This document shows, piece by piece, positions 59,703 through 64,000 of a stretch of 64,000 bases of DNA. The first letter of the stretch is position 1. Each line of letters starts with the position of its first letter. Position numbers and translations under genes: made by a program. This DNA comes from Sipunculus nudus (lineage: Eukaryota > Annelida > Sipuncula > Golfingiida > Sipunculidae), in NCBI GenBank assembly GCA_026874595.1, contig CM049322.1:45689340-45753339 (forward strand), written 5' to 3'. The notes under the pieces were generated by a model that did not search any database, was not told the DNA's origin, and was given only the letters and a program-made list of their open reading frames with translations.

Positions 59703-61200
59703 TATTTGACGAAATTTGATCCTACTATATATGTATAACTATACAGTTCTTTTTTCCATACCACAGACCACTCTAGTTGTAATTTATTGAGATTTTGGAA
59801 AATTTTATCTGTGGTCTTCATCACGAGTTTATAAAATATGTGTTGTTTTGTATATTTGATAGAAAGCCATCTGGTGAAAGTGGTTTTAACAACGGCCACA
59901 ATTCACATGATCAGCTCGTGAGATTTCGGCTGGTCATTAATTATGTAATATTATTATTCCCCAAGGTCAATGATTCTTTTTTTGTTAGATCAGGCAAAGC
60001 AAAACCAACCATTATCTACTAGTTTTCAAAATGTCATTTAAAATATGCATTATTCATTCTTTGTATTATTTTGTGTAACTTTTTTTTTACTCTTTTAACC
60101 ATTCTCTTTGTTGCCATTTGCAATAGGTTGAGTAGGTACTTTGATTCGACGATAAAGTTTGATTGTTCTGCCTAGCAATGCCCGAAATAACTTAAACTAA
60201 AGCAGCTGATCTATATTTATATATATATATTAACTCTTAGGATAAACCATTGAAATGAATGAAATTTGTTTTGAGAAGCTCTTTGCAAAATAGAACTCGC
60301 TTATTGGATCTAAATTGACACCCGTGCATGTATTTCTAAATTTATTTATATGTACCCCACACATAAAATGAACGATAACATAGATAAATGCACAGATCAT
60401 TCATGACTTCAGCCGTTATTTTTTTACTTTTCCATGTCTTCGTGCAGTATGTTTACACACTAAAGCTAGCATTGCGGCCTTATTATGACCCTTTTATGTA
60501 TCTCTTCATGTAATATTCATTAGATCTGGCGATGTGATTATAATTAGGGTCGTAACACAGATTCGAAATGCCATGCTGTTTGTGTCGCAGTTAAATTGTC
60601 TCGCACGTGCAAACATACATCATGGCAATGGGCCAACCTATTTACCTTTCCAGGAGCGTGCGCCTTGCGCTTTATCCAAGTCCTATTAGTTAGCTTTTTT
60701 GAGTTTTGTCAAAAACAATTTAATATAAGCTAGAGGTCCAGATAGGTGACCTTAATTTGTAAAAGGTAACATTTTACCTTTTTATATTTGAAATATAACA
60801 AGGTATGATATTTTTGTTAATATTAAATACCAGAACAATCGATTTTTTTTAATCGCTGGCGTTTAGCTCAAGAGTGATGGGAAATATCTATTAAACGAAA
60901 CAACGTCACACAAAAGCGTTACCACTTGGCAAATTTGTTCTTCACTTTATCCTTTCGATTTATGTAATTTATATCCTGCCTGTTAAATTTGAGTAAACAA
61001 TATTATTTTCAAGTATTATGCTATTTCTATATATGGGTCCATCGATTCTTTAAAGAAAAAGAAACAAATTACACTCAGGAGTCCTTCAATTTAAACGTGA
61101 TCGGTGAACTTATGATCTAATAGTAATATACAATGTGTATGTTCGATTAAGGAAAACGCGTTATGAGTCACAAGAACCGTTTATGTTAGTTGTGTCGGCC
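59700..61200. other. intergenic upstream of the secreted-protein gene
   Basis: AT-rich, with a short (AT)n at 60217-60229. No gene supported. Confidence 0.4.
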
Positions 61201-61207
61201 TTTATAA
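61201..61207 (+). promoter_or_regulatory. TATA-like box of gene D
   Basis: TTTATAA lies 124 bp upstream of the ATG of the secreted mucin-like gene, just after a CpG-containing stretch. Confidence 0.4.
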
Positions 61208-61330
61208 CCCGAGCTTTCTTTATGGCATTGCCAAATCATCGTCCTGTATTGGTTCACGTGACTTAAGTTGGTTTTAGGGACTTTAAAATGGTGTGAAAGG
61301 GGAGCAGTAATCACAGCTAACGCTCCAAGC

Positions 61331-61817
61331 ATGGCATGCCCAATAGCACTCGCCGTTCTCCTGTTGGTTCCATTTGAAATCAGCGCCTTACCAGCCGGAA
61401 ACCGTTCCCATTTAGAGATTCGTAACATTGAGCGTGTCAACCTGTATTTCAGCTTTGGGAAGAATGCACACTCAATAACTGATGGAGATGAATGGACGGA
61501 AATAGCTGCAGCACCTTTTCGCCAATGTAGGCGACTACTGCGGGGATTCATAAGTAGAGCAAACAGTGAAGTAGATCTTCTGCCGGGTCATAGCAACGTG
61601 TCGAATGGTGATGCCCTAGTTCACGTTGAGAGAATCATCGGAAAGCTTAACGAGGTACTACGGGGAATGGGACACCATGAAGCCGAGCCAGTGACACAAG
61701 GAAGGTTTAATTGGACCATAGAGAAAATAGTTGCGAAATTAGATCTAATATTGGAACAGATGGAGAGAATTCAAGCCCGTAAACCTTCGAACAAAGAGAT
61801 GCCCTCCATGACAACAG
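61331..61817 (+). CDS. secreted mucin-like protein (gene D), exon 1
   Basis: ATG in the strong context AAGCATGG opens a signal peptide (PIALAVLLLVPFEISA, cut probably after ISA). Exon 1 encodes 162 residues and ends ACAACAG|GTAAAA in phase 1. The secreted part has three N-glycosylation sequons (NRS at 24, NVS and NWT further on), a segment NGDALVHVERIIGKLNEVLR and an amphipathic stretch IEKIVAKLDLILEQMERIQ that could form a coiled coil. The three exons (61331-61817, 63085-63537, 63765-63838) join in phase 1 to a 337-residue protein. No known family is recognised. N-terminal helical module, Ser/Thr stalk and short aromatic tail suggest an extracellular or surface-coat role, which is inference. 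Confidence 0.75.
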
Positions 61818-63084
61818 GTAAAATTTAAATTCTCTATATTGCAAAGGTCAAAGAGCTTCTATTATTCAATGACTAAAACACATGTCAAGTACATTCATCC
61901 CATTATGCCATAGAAAACAACAATCCTTTGTAAAAATGTAATTTTCTTAACATCAACCACAATTGTTGGTCAATAGAATGTATATATTGGCCATACGTAA
62001 GTAATGTACCTCTTCGCTTTTACTGTTCATAATTGCACCTGATTTAAACGTTTAACAACATTCATTCTACGTTAACATTGTTACGAAGCGAGCAATATGA
62101 GATATATACTTGCAAATATATTAGGATAACTCTGAACAAACCAAAAACCGGATGATGAAATGTTGATAACCATAGTCCTCTAACAGTGAGCGGACAAAGG
62201 TCTCCCATCTCGGAAAAAAAGGGCCCCAACAAGTATTTTAATAATTCACTAGTTATATTATTCTTGATCTCCAATGTCAAGTCATGAATGTATTTAATTT
62301 GTGTCATAATAAATATATATATATATATATGTGAACCTTTGTCCCAGGTACCTTTTCTTGTTAATGATGATTTTATTTGGCCAAGTTGTAGTTGTACTTA
62401 TTCATGAACCACAAGAATACGACTCGCACAATTGCACGCCCAAATTATTTTTGAACTATTCCGCCAAATAGTCTGACCAAATTACCAAACTACATATCAA
62501 AAATTATATATGATAGTGATCGATATGGTTCGATCCACAAATTACTGCATGAAAAGTGTGAACAGAAGAAGATAATTGCATATTTGAGGGATTATATTTT
62601 CGGTTTTGTGATAAAATAAAATAAAATAGTTGATATGTCGGAAATGGAAACTGGACTACTCTGCCCAGCATAACCTGACCACACGTATCAATTTTCAGCC
62701 AGAGTTTTCTCAGAGATTACCAATATTTTCATGATTATTTGGAAAACAACTTGTCCCTTCTAAACATGGCGGTGCCCATTGGAAGTCCAAGGTTCCAAAT
62801 TCAGTTAAATCGGATGACCAATGGATATCTCGTTTAAACGTCACATACAACCTGCCCATTTATGCGCAACAAGTGGATCTGAGAATTACAGTCACTTTCT
62901 GTCGTTAATATCGCACGGCCAAAACACAAGGCGCAAGTGATTTCATGGGTGTAGTAAAGTCAAATGCAATTTAGCTATGTCAATATATCTTACTTTTCCA
63001 GTTGGAAACAAAGGAATTACAATATAGATTTGAATCAGATTTTATAATTTATACTATAGAGATTGTTGTTTTCTGATTATAAAG
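61818..63084 (+). other. intron 1 of gene D
   Basis: Contains an (AT)n run at 62312-62330. An open plus-strand stretch about 62735-62907 ends LPIYAQQVDLRITVTFCR and TAA, but has no ATG or matching splice phase and is not accepted as an exon. Confidence 0.5.
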
Positions 63085-63537
63085 CTCAACCTACCACTGC
63101 AAAAGACTTCTTGTCTTCATCTCCTACTGCCACTGTGGCTGATGGATTGTCTCCTTCTGGGGATGGCTTGTCCCCTTCGCCGCCTGCCACTACCGACGAC
63201 TTACGATCGCTCCCTTCTGCTACAGCTGAAAATACCCAATCGTCGAGTACAGTCATGACCGAGGATATGCAATCGTTGTCTTATACAACAGGCGAGGCAA
63301 CCCAGTCGTCGTCTCAAGCCATGTATGACGATAATCGATCGTCGAGTACGGTAATGACCGAGGATATGCAATCGTTGTCTTATACAACAGGCGAGGCCAC
63401 CCAGTCGTCGTCTCAAGCCATGTATGACGATATCCGATCGTTGCCTATTAGCACCATGGATCATATCGTATCGTCGCCTCTGGCTATGACTCAGGACATC
63501 CGAGCCGGCACTCTGAGGGACAATGAAGTTCAAAAAG
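63085..63537 (+). CDS. secreted mucin-like protein (gene D), exon 2 (Ser/Thr-rich repeats)
   Basis: This 453-bp exon, phase 1 to phase 1, lies between TTCTGATTATAAAG and CAAAAAG|GTTAGT. It is rich in Ser, Thr, Pro, Ala and Asp and contains a 33-residue unit (starting SSSTVMTEDMQSLSYTTGEA) repeated twice almost perfectly, with weaker copies before and after built on xSxxxMTxDIxS. The 99-bp DNA unit starts at 63241 and again at 63340. A symmetric phase-1 repeat exon is typical of an O-glycosylated stalk. The exon could be skipped without frame change. Confidence 0.75.
63241..63438 (+). repeat. 99-bp coding tandem repeat, two copies
   Basis: The units at 63241-63339 and 63340-63438 differ at only a few bases and preserve the reading frame. 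Confidence 0.9.
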
Positions 63538-63764
63538 GTTAGTCAAACAATAATACGGCAGCATTGTATCATACAAATGAATTAAGGACATCATGTAGCC
63601 CCATCTGGATGTATTAAATATAAATTACATATTGCAAAAGACATATAATATATCCTTACTAGCCCAGCTTACAATATATTTGAATGGCGACAATTATTAT
63701 GTAAACCGGTTTATTATGTTGTAAAAATAAGTAACTTTATCAGAAAACATTTTTTTTCACATAG

Positions 63765-63838
63765 ATTGGTCGTACATGCAAGGCTACCTGTACATTCCTG
63801 TCAAGTTCTTCTGGTTCTCATCCCGATATAATTTTTAA
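63765..63838 (+). CDS. secreted mucin-like protein (gene D), exon 3 (last)
   Basis: CATTTTTTTTCACATAG precedes 74 bp entered in phase 1: DWSYMQGYLYIPVKFFWFSS then RYNF and TAA. The last residues are unusually aromatic (YLYIPVKFFWF). The segment is too short and too polar at its end for a standard transmembrane helix, but could associate with membrane or matrix. Phase, acceptor and a polyadenylation signal 39 bp downstream support it as the terminal exon. Confidence 0.7.
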
Positions 63839-63876
63839 AGTGCTTTCATGATAGTCCACTTGAGAGTTGGTGAGCG

Positions 63877-63882
63877 AATAAA
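63877..63882 (+). terminator. AATAAA polyadenylation signal of gene D
   Basis: AATAAA lies 39 bp after the stop codon. Confidence 0.65.
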
Positions 63883-64000
63883 GAAAACTAAACCTCCTAT
63901 CCCGTCAATCCAATCCGGGCGCCTCACTTTGAACCGGTAGCGTAGTTAATAAATATAATTAGTCCACTTCTGAATGCTGTTTGACTGAGTTCATGCTGTC

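Noticed and set aside
59330-59899. 189-codon minus-strand reading frame
   Set aside because: It crosses three microsatellites; the product is mostly IY, RE and SH repeats.
62735-62907. 57-codon open stretch in gene D intron 1
   Set aside because: No ATG and no splice junction in phase with gene D.
1-64000. tRNA, rRNA and CRISPR arrays
   Set aside because: No cloverleaf with A/B boxes, rRNA segment or direct-repeat/spacer array was recognised by eye. A tRNAscan-SE or Infernal run would be needed to exclude small RNA genes.

Overview
This is a eukaryotic, AT-rich animal genome window. Small exons with clean GT-AG (one GC-AG) junctions are separated by kilobase introns packed with microsatellites, homopolymer G/C runs, short inverted-repeat elements and decayed mobile DNA. 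The style (many (AT)n tracts, AGGTCA-rich repeats, a dispersed element ending in TCAGCTGAGCTAAAA) suggests a marine lophotrochozoan, most likely a bivalve mollusc. That assignment is inference; no species is claimed. Most long reading frames here are translations of repeats, and the real genes had to be assembled from short exons. Left half (about 1-28.4 kb), all on the minus strand: a cluster of three lipocalin-like secreted-protein genes. Gene A (28200 down to 22190) is a four-exon, 162-codon gene with signal peptide, GRWY motif and a VSRT block. Gene B (exon 1 at 3848, exon 2 at 1955) is a close paralogue of A whose last two exons are not found before the left edge. Gene C (18239 down to 13167) is a divergent member with GRWY, TDYNNY and WSR blocks, five exons in matching phase and no located signal-peptide exon. 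A and B also share their upstream DNA at the same offset from the ATG. A 48-codon acidic small ORF lies on the plus strand at 20258-20404. Middle (28.4-48 kb): non-autonomous element families, a decayed Helitron/PIF1-type helicase (about 34955-37560, minus), large satellites (46378-47418) followed by tandem hairpins, and an RFX X-box-like palindrome at 45062. Right part (48-58.4 kb): a segment bounded by inverted TACACTGT-type ends and filled with several copies of one dispersed element family. Inside it, on the minus strand, is a small three-exon gene (57949 down to 51618, 60 residues) of possible Rdx/SelW-like fold. Its start codon sits in a YY1-type motif near a CpG-rich promoter region containing an 18-bp ATF/CRE-like palindrome. 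Right end (61.2-63.9 kb, plus strand): a complete three-exon gene for a secreted, Ser/Thr-rich, mucin-like protein of about 337 residues, with TATA-like box, strong start context, phase-1 introns and an AATAAA signal. All exon models rest on splice-site pattern, phase agreement and, for the lipocalins, paralogue comparison. No transcript evidence or database search was available.
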